From Minisyncoccota bacterium (lineage in GTDB: Bacteria; Patescibacteriota; Minisyncoccia; Minisyncoccales; CG1-02-41-26), in NCBI GenBank assembly GCA_028712605.1, contig JAQTPV010000010.1, positions 5,526-23,768 of the forward strand: a stretch of 18,243 nt of DNA, given 5' to 3'. Positions 6,578-14,076 of the stretch are shown in pieces. Position numbers and translations under genes: made by a program. A model generated the notes under the pieces. It worked only from the letters and a program-made list of their open reading frames with translations. It was not told where the DNA came from and ran no database searches. Each line of letters begins with the position of its first letter. Within the stretch, counting starts at the first letter, position 1.

Positions 6578-6654
6578 TGGTGGGTATGGGAGGACTCGAA
6601 CCTCCGACCTCGTCTTTATCAGAGACGCGCTCTAACCAGCTGAGCTACACACCC
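6578..6654 (-). tRNA. tRNA-Ile(GAT)
   Basis: 77 nt with encoded CCA. Anticodon arm CGTCT-CTGATAA-AGACG, anticodon GAT. Acceptor GGGTGTG / CATACCC has one G-T pair. T arm GGAGG-TTCGAGT-CCTCC. It has its own promoter and is the first RNA of a unit continuing into the split tRNA region. The 6496-6577 stretch between them has only a weak CGAGCG / CGCTCG hairpin. Confidence 0.97.
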
Positions 6655-6671
6655 ATTAGATTACATTGTTC

Positions 6672-6700
6672 ATGATAACAAATGCTTTTTCGCATTTCAA
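6672..6700 (-). promoter_or_regulatory. Promoter of tRNA-Ile
   Basis: TTGAAA and TATCAT with a 17-base spacer on the minus strand; the -10 box ends 17 bases before tRNA-Ile. The spacer contains a small AATGC / GCATT hairpin. Confidence 0.7.
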
Positions 6701-6740
6701 GTAAACCCCCTGCACCAGACAAACTTATATTAGACGAGTG

Positions 6741-6776
6741 AAACTGAAAAACTCCCGTAAGGGAGTTTTTCAGTTT
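6741..6776 (-). terminator. Terminator between 16S and tRNA-Ile
   Basis: Perfect 16-bp arms (AAACTGAAAAACTCCC and its complement) with a 4-base loop; the 3' arm holds GGGAGTTTTT followed by CAGTTT. It lies directly after the 16S processing stem and should end the 16S transcript. Confidence 0.8.
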
Positions 6777-6783
6777 AGTCTCT

Positions 6784-6798
6784 GTGAGTTGCTTCGAG
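6784..6798 (-). other. 16S processing stem, 3' arm
   Basis: CTCGAAGCAACTCAC on the minus strand, perfect complement of the leader arm at 8476-8490. Together they bring the two ends of the 16S precursor into an RNase III-type duplex; flanking ACTAA and TTAGT can also pair. The bases between this arm and the mature 3' end (6799-6882) are trailer. Confidence 0.85.
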
Positions 6799-6882
6799 GG
6801 TCAATTGTTAAGATGATTTGACCAACACCTAAGAGTTAAAGATAGAATTCTCAATCTTCAACTACTACCGACACAAAAAAAG

Positions 6883-8374
<1,492 letters not shown>

Positions 8375-8429
8375 ATTGACAGTTAGAATCTGCTAATCAG
8401 CAAACAGGCATTTGGCTCATCTGAACCAA

Positions 8430-8449
8430 CCTGCCTGCCGGTAGGCAGG
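8430..8449. repeat. GC-rich palindrome in the 16S leader
   Basis: CCTGCCTGCCGGTAGGCAGG: ten potential pairs, one of them a G-T. It stands out in an A+T-rich leader and directly touches the duplicated 16S start. Related CCTGCC/GGCAGG arms border the tRNA-Thr insert at 9422-9530, so it looks like a dispersed REP-like element. Confidence 0.75.
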
Positions 8450-8465
8450 GATCAAACTCTCAAAA
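8449..8465. repeat. 17-bp direct repeat, second copy of the 16S 5' end
   Basis: Exact copy of TTTTGAGAGTTTGATCC within the precursor leader, inside the processing stem. After GATCC the sequence turns into the palindrome instead of TGGCTCAG. It shares its last base with the palindrome. Confidence 0.9.
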
Positions 8466-8475
8466 GTAAAGAGTA

Positions 8476-8490
8476 CTCGAAGCAACTCAC
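8476..8490 (-). other. 16S processing stem, 5' arm
   Basis: GTGAGTTGCTTCGAG on the minus strand, perfect 15-bp complement of 6784-6798. The leader between it and 16S also holds a TTGGTTC / GAGCCAA hairpin. Confidence 0.85.
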
Positions 8491-8584
8491 AAAAACTAAT
8501 GCTTCGAACTTAAAAAAAATAGACTTATCATTCTAACTATTTAATTGGAAAGAACAGGATATCTATCCGGTATTCATGATGTCA

Positions 8585-8612
8585 ATTGTACTTATTTAAT
8601 CCGGTATGTCAA
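8585..8612 (-). promoter_or_regulatory. Promoter of 16S rRNA
   Basis: TTGACA and TACAAT with a 16-base spacer on the minus strand, starting four bases after the stop codon of the HhH-GPD-like gene. A second TTGACA immediately downstream (8579-8584) lacks a good -10 box. Confidence 0.8.
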
Positions 8613-8615
8613 TAC

Positions 8616-9377
8616 CTAATCTTTTATAATTTTAGGTAAAGAATATAAAAAACCATTGCGGCTCCAAAACCACAATGGCGAATGCATATCTATTGGATCA
8701 ATGCCGGAGTTCTGTAATGCCTCCCGCCAGCGTTGTGATATCTGTTCTTTAGAAAAAGCCTGGGCTTCTTCTTGGGTAATGACCCCCAGCTTAATAGAGC
8801 ATTTAGTAATATGGGTGTCCGGAGCTATATCTATAAAATGTTTATTTCTCATTTTCACCCTACCATAATTTATCATCACAAAACTCCAATAATTAAATAT
8901 TTTTGGCCCAGAAAGATAAGGGAAGTCTTTTTTAAAATCAACTTGAATCAAATTTTTTAATTTCAAAAAGTCATCGTCAATACTATAGAATAAGTTAACT
9001 AAGGACCCCCAGTTTTGATAAATACTTCTGGCAATGGTGCCCCAAGTAGTAATATGTTTTTGTGGCTGTAAAGCCAATTTATGCTTCATTAGCTTCCGCC
9101 TTAATGATTCCTCAGATATGATTACTGAATTCTTAACAGAAAAAATACTCTTGATAGCAGGATCTTGATAACTCGCTAAGGCTGACTGCCAAAGCTTATA
9201 GCTGTCCCTTTGGTAATTTAACGCCATAGGCAAAGTAAAATAAAACAGCCTCTCCTCAAGCTGATTATCCGAAAAACCTGGGTTGGAGTCTTCGGGCATC
9301 CTCGTTTGTCCCAACAACCCATTCTGGTAAGCCCTTAAGAGGGTCCGGCAATTATTTACTATTTTTATCTGACCCAT
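8616..9377 (-). CDS. HhH-GPD-like protein, possible DNA glycosylase
   Basis: The start is the ATG at 9377-9375, giving 253 residues; the 11-codon longer frame would translate the 3' end of a tRNA and is rejected. The protein is all-helical in appearance. FPYLSGPKIFNYW (152-164) resembles the helix-hairpin-helix of endonuclease III-type glycosylases, with Lys159 where the lyase lysine would be. IAPDTHITKCSIKLGV (184-199) resembles their VDTHV segment with the catalytic Asp, here Asp187. The family resemblance is by eye; activity is not established. No 4Fe-4S Cys cluster is present. The ATG is three bases after the CCA of the split tRNA-Thr, so the mRNA would be released with almost no leader by 3' tRNA processing. 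Confidence 0.7.
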   Translation of the reverse strand: MGQIKIVNNCRTLLRAYQNGLLGQTRMPEDSNPGFSDNQLEERLFYFTLPMALNYQRDSYKLWQSALASYQDPAIKSIFSVKNSVIISEESLRRKLMKHKLALQPQKHITTWGTIARSIYQNWGSLVNLFYSIDDDFLKLKNLIQVDFKKDFPYLSGPKIFNYWSFVMINYGRVKMRNKHFIDIAPDTHITKCSIKLGVITQEEAQAFSKEQISQRWREALQNSGIDPIDMHSPLWFWSRNGFLYSLPKIIKD

Positions 9378-9421
9378 ACCTGGAGCCGAGGAGAGGAATT
9401 GCACCCCCAACCTACTGTTTA

Positions 9422-9530
9422 CCCGCCTGCCTACGGCTGAGCCAGCGGTCGGATTTGAACCGACGGCCTACTGTTTACAAAACAGTTGCTCTACCACTGA
9501 GCTACGCTGGCTTAGGCGATGGCGGGCAGG
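9422..9530. repeat. Inverted-repeat-bounded insert carrying tRNA-Thr
   Basis: The 10-base ends (9422-9431 and 9521-9530) are complementary except for one mismatch and one wobble, and the similarity continues inward to the tRNA edge (16 of 22 positions). The arms resemble the palindrome at 8430-8449. Confidence 0.75.
9440..9511 (-). tRNA. tRNA-Thr(TGT)
   Basis: 72 nt including discriminator T, no encoded CCA. Acceptor GCCAGCG / CGCTGGC, D arm GCTC-AGTGGTA-GAGC, anticodon arm ACTGT-TTTGTAA-ACAGT, T arm GTCGG-TTCAAAT-CCGAC. All conserved tertiary bases are present, so this inner copy should be the working one. Confidence 0.96.
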
Positions 9531-9596
9531 CAAAACAGTTGCTCTGCTCTTGAGCTACCTCGGCTTAATAAAAAATCACCTTAACATAATAATCTT

Positions 9597-9626
9597 AGCA
9601 TAATGAGTAAAAATCTCAAAAAACAA
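9597..9626 (-). promoter_or_regulatory. Promoter of the tRNA-Thr locus
   Basis: TTGTTT and TATGCT with an 18-base spacer on the minus strand; the -10 box ends 32 bases before the outer tRNA 5' end. An 8-bp inverted repeat TTAGCATA / TATGCTAA (9595-9602 and 9627-9634) brackets it. Confidence 0.55.
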
Positions 9627-9655
9627 TATGCTAAAACGATACAGTGTTAAAATGA

Positions 9656-10066
9656 TTATTGCTTCTGAACCTTATTCCAATAATCAGAATCAAAATTACA
9701 TTGATCTTCAGAAGACGAAGTAGAGGATTGCTCTGGCTTGGTAACTTGGGGCTTAATCTTCTTAAACTGATATATAATTTTTTTACCGGAGAAAAATTTA
9801 ACCGCCTCAAATTGTTTAGCTACCAATTCTTTATTCTTACCAACTAACTCTTTGGCTTTCTGAGGGGCAACCCTACCGATTTCCTTGCCTAAATTTTTAA
9901 TTTTGGAAGGCCAAGCTAAAATATCAGAATCAGAAAAACTTTTCTCTTCCTCAACCAACAAAGCCTTAACGGCCTGGGCTTTATTTAGAATTATAAAAAC
10001 AACACCCACCAAGCTGCCAAAAAAAGCTAGTTTAATTATAAGTTCAAAAAAGGCTATCTGAAGCAT
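9656..10066 (-). CDS. Small single-pass membrane protein of unknown function
   Basis: The protein has 136 residues. Residues 6-28 are one hydrophobic helix (FELIIKLAFFGSLVGVVFIIL). After it comes a Lys/Glu-rich, probably helical segment (residues 48-95) and a polar Ser-rich tail. No known domain is recognised. It starts eight bases after the tsf stop, so it is the third gene of the rpsB-tsf operon. There is no Shine-Dalgarno sequence before the ATG. Its place suggests conservation with the translation genes, but no function can be assigned. Confidence 0.7.
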   Translation of the reverse strand: MLQIAFFELIIKLAFFGSLVGVVFIILNKAQAVKALLVEEEKSFSDSDILAWPSKIKNLGKEIGRVAPQKAKELVGKNKELVAKQFEAVKFFSGKKIIYQFKKIKPQVTKPEQSSTSSSEDQCNFDSDYWNKVQKQ

Positions 10067-10074
10067 AAAATATT

Positions 10075-10659
10075 TTAAATCTCGTAACGAATGAATTTGA
10101 TTATTTCTATTCGCTCCCCTATCTTTCTTCGGGATTCATCAAGAAGGTCATTAATGGTTTTAGAAGTATCCTTAACCCAAGGCTGAGACAATAAAGAAAC
10201 TTCTTGCTTGTATTTTCTAAGTTTACCCTCGACGACCTGTTCAATAATCTTTGCGGGCTTACCAGAATCAGCCATTTGCTTTTGATAAATTTTCCTTTCG
10301 CCATCCAAAAACTCAGGTGAGATTTCTGCCTCACTAACAAATAATGGCTTCGCTGCTGCAATCTGAAGGCAGATTTCATGGGCGAGCTTTTTAAACTCAT
10401 CGGACCTAGCTACAAAGTCGCTTTCTGAAGCTAAATGCAACATCACACCGATTTTTCCGCCTGCGTGGATATAGGTTTCAATGAGGCCCTGTGAGGCACT
10501 TCTATCGCTTCGGTCCTTCAATGATTCCTTTCCTTTTTCCCGCAAAATTTCTCTAGCTCTTTTGATATCACCATTAGCCTCCTCTAAAGCTTTCTTGCAG
10601 TCCATGATAGCAATGCCAGTTTCCTCACGAAGTTGTTTCACTAAATCAATAGACGCCAT
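10075..10659 (-). CDS. tsf: Elongation factor Ts
   Basis: The protein has 194 residues, short compared with about 280 in E. coli, as is usual in CPR. It is the guanine nucleotide exchange factor of EF-Tu. The N-terminal UBA-like domain is clear (MASIDLVKQLREETGIAIMD, CKKALEEANGDIKRAREILREKG), and the conserved core motif ESDFVAR follows a GGKIGVMLHLA strand. The second core subdomain and coiled-coil parts are reduced. It lies 90 bases after rpsB; that gap has small inverted repeats (TTTAA...GCTAA and TTAGC...TTAAA) but no clear promoter. There is no Shine-Dalgarno sequence before its ATG. Confidence 0.97.
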   Translation of the reverse strand: MASIDLVKQLREETGIAIMDCKKALEEANGDIKRAREILREKGKESLKDRSDRSASQGLIETYIHAGGKIGVMLHLASESDFVARSDEFKKLAHEICLQIAAAKPLFVSEAEISPEFLDGERKIYQKQMADSGKPAKIIEQVVEGKLRKYKQEVSLLSQPWVKDTSKTINDLLDESRRKIGERIEIIKFIRYEI

Positions 10660-10749
10660 CTTAAAGTTTTAACATGCTAACCAAATTAACACATTTAATT
10701 GCTATTAAATTGTAATCGTTAGCTATGGATTAGCTATAAAGTTAAAGCA

Positions 10750-11433
10750 CTACGTACTTGATTTTGCCCCCACAATAGCATCTTTAACTTTTTCTAAAAT
10801 ATATTTAACTGCTGAAAGTGCATCGTCATTAGCTGGTATGGGATAGCCAACTAAAAGAGGATCAACATTAGTATCAACTAGGGCTACCACTTTAACTCCT
10901 TTGATACGAGCCTCCTTAAAACAAGCCTCGTCCTTGATTAAATCACAAATAAAAACCGCCTCCGGAATTTTTTCTAAGCTGACCAAACCGCCAAACTTAG
11001 ATTCCAGGTCCATCACTTCTTTCTCTTTAAGTAATTGCTCTTTTTTGGTATATTTTTCAAAGGCCCCACTTTCTTTCTGTTTTTTTAAATCCTTGAAATA
11101 ATCAATGCGTTTTTTAATAACGCCAAAGTTAGTAAAAGTTCCTCCCAACCATCGCCCCTTAACGTAAGGCATGCCGCATTGATCGGCCATACCCTGGACT
11201 AATTTCTGAAAAGGTAATTTTGTGCCTACAAACAAAACAGTGCCCCCATTTTTAATGGTTTCACTAACGAAATCAAGGGCAGCAGCCAGATATTGCTTAG
11301 TAGCTTCCAAATCAAGGATATGAACGGTATTTCTAATACCCACTACATACTTATTCATGCGAGGATGCAACTTAGAAGTTTGATGCCCTAAATGAACGCC
11401 AACCTCCATCATAGATTTTTCCTCTTCAGACAT
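10750..11433 (-). CDS. rpsB: 30S ribosomal protein S2 (uS2)
   Basis: 227 residues from the ATG at 11433. The family N-terminus is matched by MMEVGVHLGHQTSKLHPRM, followed by YVVGIRNTVHILDL, the GGTVLFVGTK loop, YVKGRWLGGTFTNF and the C-terminal ALVDTNVDPLLVGYPIPANDDALSAV block, so all parts of the protein are present. An in-frame ATG at 11478 would add 15 residues; the shorter start fits the family and lies 11 bases after GGAGG, although that motif may just encode Lys-Glu-Glu of the longer form. It assembles late on the 30S subunit. It heads rpsB-tsf-membrane protein and diverges from rpmE. Confidence 0.96.
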   Translation of the reverse strand: MSEEEKSMMEVGVHLGHQTSKLHPRMNKYVVGIRNTVHILDLEATKQYLAAALDFVSETIKNGGTVLFVGTKLPFQKLVQGMADQCGMPYVKGRWLGGTFTNFGVIKKRIDYFKDLKKQKESGAFEKYTKKEQLLKEKEVMDLESKFGGLVSLEKIPEAVFICDLIKDEACFKEARIKGVKVVALVDTNVDPLLVGYPIPANDDALSAVKYILEKVKDAIVGAKSST

Positions 11434-11513
11434 AATTTTGTTTTCCTCCTTTGCAATTTCGGTTGTTTTAACTATCATAAATCCAGAATTACTTCTTAAA
11501 ACTTAATATTTGC

Positions 11514-11542
11514 ATTGTATAATAAGGCTCTTGATTTTGCAA
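11514..11542 (-). promoter_or_regulatory. Promoter of rpsB
   Basis: TTGCAA and TACAAT with a 17-base spacer on the minus strand. Its -35 box overlaps the spacer of the divergent rpmE promoter, so the two polymerase sites exclude each other. Confidence 0.6.
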
Positions 11543-11559
11543 GAGCTGTAAGATATAAT
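11531..11559 (+). promoter_or_regulatory. Promoter of rpmE-prfA
   Basis: TTGATT and TATAAT with a 17-base spacer; the -10 box ends 46 bases before the rpmE ATG. Confidence 0.8.
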
Positions 11560-11605
11560 GCCAATATCGTACAAGTGACATTTATCGACCCCACCAATTC
11601 TTAAT

Positions 11606-11830
11606 ATGCAAAAAGACATTCATCCAAAATATCATAAAGAGGCTCAAGTACATTGTGCTTGTGGCAATGTTTTTAGCATTGGCTCAACTAAAGAATTTTT
11701 TGAAACGGAAATTTGTGCCAAATGCCATCCATTCTATACTGGCAAAGAAAAAATCATTGATACCGCCGGTAGAGTGGAAAAGTTCCAGAGAAGGCTCGCG
11801 AAAAAACAACCACCTAAAAAAAGTAAATAA
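11606..11830 (+). CDS. rpmE: 50S ribosomal protein L31 (bL31)
   Basis: The protein has 74 residues. MQKDIHPKYHKEAQVHCACGN is the classical L31 start, and C18, C20, C37 and C40 (EICAKCHPFYTG) form the zinc-binding set of the C+ type. The tail is basic (QRRLAKKQPPKKSK). It bridges the two ribosomal subunits. It is the first gene of a two-gene plus-strand operon; prfA begins one base after its stop, an order seen in many bacteria. There is no Shine-Dalgarno sequence. Confidence 0.97.
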   Translation: MQKDIHPKYHKEAQVHCACGNVFSIGSTKEFFETEICAKCHPFYTGKEKIIDTAGRVEKFQRRLAKKQPPKKSK

Positions 11831-11831
11831 C

Positions 11832-12560
11832 ATGAGCTCAGTGATTATGGAGATTAGAGCAGGGACTGGCGGAGAAGAGGCAGCTCTATTCGCCAATGAT
11901 TTATTCAAGATGTATTCAAAGTATGCGGCTTCCAAGAATTGGAGGTCCGAGATTTTAGATTTAAACGACACAGAGTTAGGCGGGATTAAGCAAATCGTTT
12001 TTGAATTAAAAGGCGAAGGGACAGCCGAACAAATGAAATACGAGGCTGGAGTACATAGAGTACAAAGGGTGCCAAGAACAGAAAAAAGCAACCGTATCCA
12101 CACCTCCACCGTTTCAGTAGCTGTTTTGCCAAAACCAGAACAAGCCGAACAAATTAAGATCAGCCCTGCTGACATCGAAATGGATTATTACAAATCTTCA
12201 GGGCCTGGAGGACAATATGTCAATAAAAGACAAACGGCCGTCAGAATTACTCACAAGCCTACCGGATTAGTAGTTACCTCCCAGACTTCCAGAAGCTTAG
12301 ATGATAATAAAAGATCGGCCTTAGGCATCTTAGAGGCTAAACTCTATGAACAAGAAAAGAACAAAATCAATACCGCTTTAACAGAAGAGAGAAGGGCCCA
12401 GATCGGCACAGCCGATCGGTCAGAAAAAATCAGAACTTATAATTTTCCCCAAGATCGTATTACTGACCACCGCATTAACAAGAGTTGGTACAAAATAGAA
12501 AAAATATTAGATGGGGATTTAGAAAAAATGCTTAATCAGATCAAAGACCAACTAAAATAA
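11832..12560 (+). CDS. prfA: Peptide chain release factor 1 lacking domain 1
   Basis: The ATG at 11832 gives 242 residues against about 360 for usual RF1. The protein begins directly with domain 2 (MSSVIMEIRAGTGGEEAALF). The stop-codon tripeptide is Pro-Arg-Thr (81-83) in RVQRVPRTEKSNRIHTST; PxT marks RF1 (UAA/UAG) and not RF2. The catalytic GGQ is at 126-128 (SGPGGQYVNK). The C-terminal GTADRSEKIRTYNFPQDRITDHR block is complete. About 100 N-terminal residues (domain 1, which contacts the GTPase centre and RF3) have no counterpart: the rpmE stop is one base upstream. A longer frame exists only inside rpmE and does not resemble domain 1. PrfH-type factors also lack domain 1, but the close RF1 motifs favour RF1. 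Confidence 0.88.
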   Translation: MSSVIMEIRAGTGGEEAALFANDLFKMYSKYAASKNWRSEILDLNDTELGGIKQIVFELKGEGTAEQMKYEAGVHRVQRVPRTEKSNRIHTSTVSVAVLPKPEQAEQIKISPADIEMDYYKSSGPGGQYVNKRQTAVRITHKPTGLVVTSQTSRSLDDNKRSALGILEAKLYEQEKNKINTALTEERRAQIGTADRSEKIRTYNFPQDRITDHRINKSWYKIEKILDGDLEKMLNQIKDQLK

Positions 12561-12568
12561 TTCCTTGA

Positions 12569-12614
12569 AATTTAAAATCCTGCCAACCCTTAAAGGATGG
12601 CAGGATTTTAAATT
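12569..12614. terminator. Bidirectional terminator between prfA and the transglycosylase gene
   Basis: Perfect 17-bp arms, AATTTAAAATCCTGCCA and its complement, around a 12-base loop. The arms end in A- and T-rich tracts on both sides, so the hairpin can stop both convergent transcripts. Confidence 0.85.
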
Positions 12615-12628
12615 AGATTGGGACAGCT

Positions 12629-14071
12629 TTACTTAAGAACACCTTGATCAATATACCCTTGGAATTGGCTAGCAAATTGCATGATCGCATAAACATAACC
12701 CTTACCCCCCGAACGGATGCAAGCATTAGTCATTGTTCTAGTGCCACATAAATAAGCGGTAGCTGCTCCGATTTCATCGCTCTGATGCTGAGAAGAAGCG
12801 CCGTTATCAGATAAATAAAGTCCAGCGGCTAAAAAAGCATCCTTGACTCTCCAAGGGCTGGCAGGTCTAATATTTAAAATTTCTTCAACTCTTGATTTAT
12901 ATCCTGAATCTAACCAGGTAGAAGGCATAAATTGGGCTGGCCCCATTGCGCCGCCATATTGCACTTTGCCGCCATCAATATAACAAGATACTGGGGCCTT
13001 ATTAACATCCATGCCAAGGCCCGTAGTAATTTTTTGAAAGGCCGCAAACTGGGCTTTGCTGGGATTAATATCCGGGAAATGTAAGTTGGGATTGCGACAA
13101 ACCGAAGCCCCATTACAATTACACTGCCCTACATTTTGCCCAATGGCCGATTCTTGTTTTAAAAGGCCCAGTAAAAAAGCGGGTCTCACGCCAGTTACCC
13201 TTTCTACCTCCAAGGCTAAAGTATAAGCCTGCTCCAAGGTAATAGCTTCACTACCTGAAACCTGGGCTAACTCAAAGATTTTTTTTCGAATTTCATTAGC
13301 CTTTTTTTCTGTGTCTTTAAGGTATTGCTGGTATAGAGCTTCTTTACCTTTCGTATCCTTGAGAATTGTTTGTTTCTGAGACTGCAGCTTCGCGTTTTCT
13401 TCTTTCTGCAAAGAATTTAGCATCACCACTTTCTCTAAACCCTCCTTTTCATCAAGCATTGAATTCTGTTGCCCTTCTAAGTTAGTCTTCAAGCCTTTAA
13501 TATTCCCTAAAAGCTCTTGGGTTCTATCATTAATAGTATCCAGCTCAACTACTTGCTCAAAAAAAGAAGAAAAGTTCTCTCCAGTCAATAGTATCTCAAT
13601 CGGTGAAATCTGATCAGACTCATATTGCAATTGAATTAAATCTGCTAACTCCTGTTGAATCTCATCAATTTTTGAAGCGGTCTTATCAATGGATGATTGA
13701 GTATCATCAAGTTGCAAGTTTAAATCTTTAACTAATAAGTTATTTTTATTAATTTGGGCATTTAGGCTTTTGATTTTAGTGTCCAAAGAGCTAATTTGGT
13801 TCTGTAAGGTTTTCTTTTGAACTTGGATAGTCCCAATTTCACCCTTATATCCATCGCTCTTCTTTTGGTAGAAGCTCTCGCAGGCCTCTAGGGTCGCCTT
13901 GCATTCTTCCGGGCCAAGCTTATTGCACTCTTCGTCTAATTTTTCCAAGATAGCGCCGCACTCTTTCTCTAAATCAGGGCTCTCTGCTTGGGCTATAGCT
14001 AAAAAAAGAGGTAATAATAGCCCTCCGAATAACACGCTCGCCAATATTAGTTTAAATGGTTTGCAAAACAT
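12629..14071 (-). CDS. Exported coiled-coil lytic transglycosylase (MltB-like)
   Basis: The protein has 480 residues. Residues 1-30 are a signal peptide ending IAQAES. Residues about 75-270 are a long coiled coil (TLQNQISSLDTKIKSLNAQI onward) like that in EnvC/PcsB-type peptidoglycan hydrolase partners. Residues about 275-475 form the catalytic domain: LLGLLKQESAIG has Glu307 at the catalytic position, and GGAMGPAQFMPSTW (373-386) is the signature of MltB-type soluble lytic transglycosylases. Six or more cysteines in the exported part could form disulfides. It should cut the glycan strands of peptidoglycan, perhaps controlled by the coiled coil at division. It starts five bases after rplY and is the last gene of the operon. 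Confidence 0.9.
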   Translation of the reverse strand: MFCKPFKLILASVLFGGLLLPLFLAIAQAESPDLEKECGAILEKLDEECNKLGPEECKATLEACESFYQKKSDGYKGEIGTIQVQKKTLQNQISSLDTKIKSLNAQINKNNLLVKDLNLQLDDTQSSIDKTASKIDEIQQELADLIQLQYESDQISPIEILLTGENFSSFFEQVVELDTINDRTQELLGNIKGLKTNLEGQQNSMLDEKEGLEKVVMLNSLQKEENAKLQSQKQTILKDTKGKEALYQQYLKDTEKKANEIRKKIFELAQVSGSEAITLEQAYTLALEVERVTGVRPAFLLGLLKQESAIGQNVGQCNCNGASVCRNPNLHFPDINPSKAQFAAFQKITTGLGMDVNKAPVSCYIDGGKVQYGGAMGPAQFMPSTWLDSGYKSRVEEILNIRPASPWRVKDAFLAAGLYLSDNGASSQHQSDEIGAATAYLCGTRTMTNACIRSGGKGYVYAIMQFASQFQGYIDQGVLK

Positions 14072-14076
14072 AGAAG

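Larger units (their letters stand above)
9381..9564 (-). pseudogene. Split tRNA-Thr(TGT)-like gene with a whole tRNA-Thr in its anticodon loop
   Basis: The 5' half is 9564-9531 (34 nt), the 3' half 9421-9381 (41 nt, with CCA). Joined, they give a 75-nt cloverleaf: acceptor GCCGAGG / CCTCGGC perfect, anticodon arm ACTGT-TTTG plus TAA-ACAGT (anticodon TGT), discriminator T, then CCA. Signs of decay: the D loop AAGAGCA has lost G18, the T loop TGCAATT has G instead of T55, and the T stem has two G-T pairs. The 109-bp insert (9422-9530) holds an intact tRNA-Thr with the same anticodon arm and is bordered by CCTGCCCGCC and GGCAGGCGGG, which can pair with one mismatch and one wobble. It is a relic or an unrecognised intron-containing tRNA; the DNA cannot decide. 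Confidence 0.75.

Noticed and set aside
8579..8584. Second TTGACA downstream of the 16S promoter
   Set aside because: No acceptable -10 box at 16-18 bases; kept only as a remark.
9378..9410. 11-codon N-terminal extension (MGVQFLSSAPG) of the HhH-GPD-like protein
   Set aside because: It translates the 3' end of the outer tRNA; the ATG at 9377 is the better start.
11655..11831. 59-codon upstream extension of the prfA frame
   Set aside because: It overlaps rpmE in another frame, has no resemblance to RF1 domain 1, and rpmE is a certain gene.
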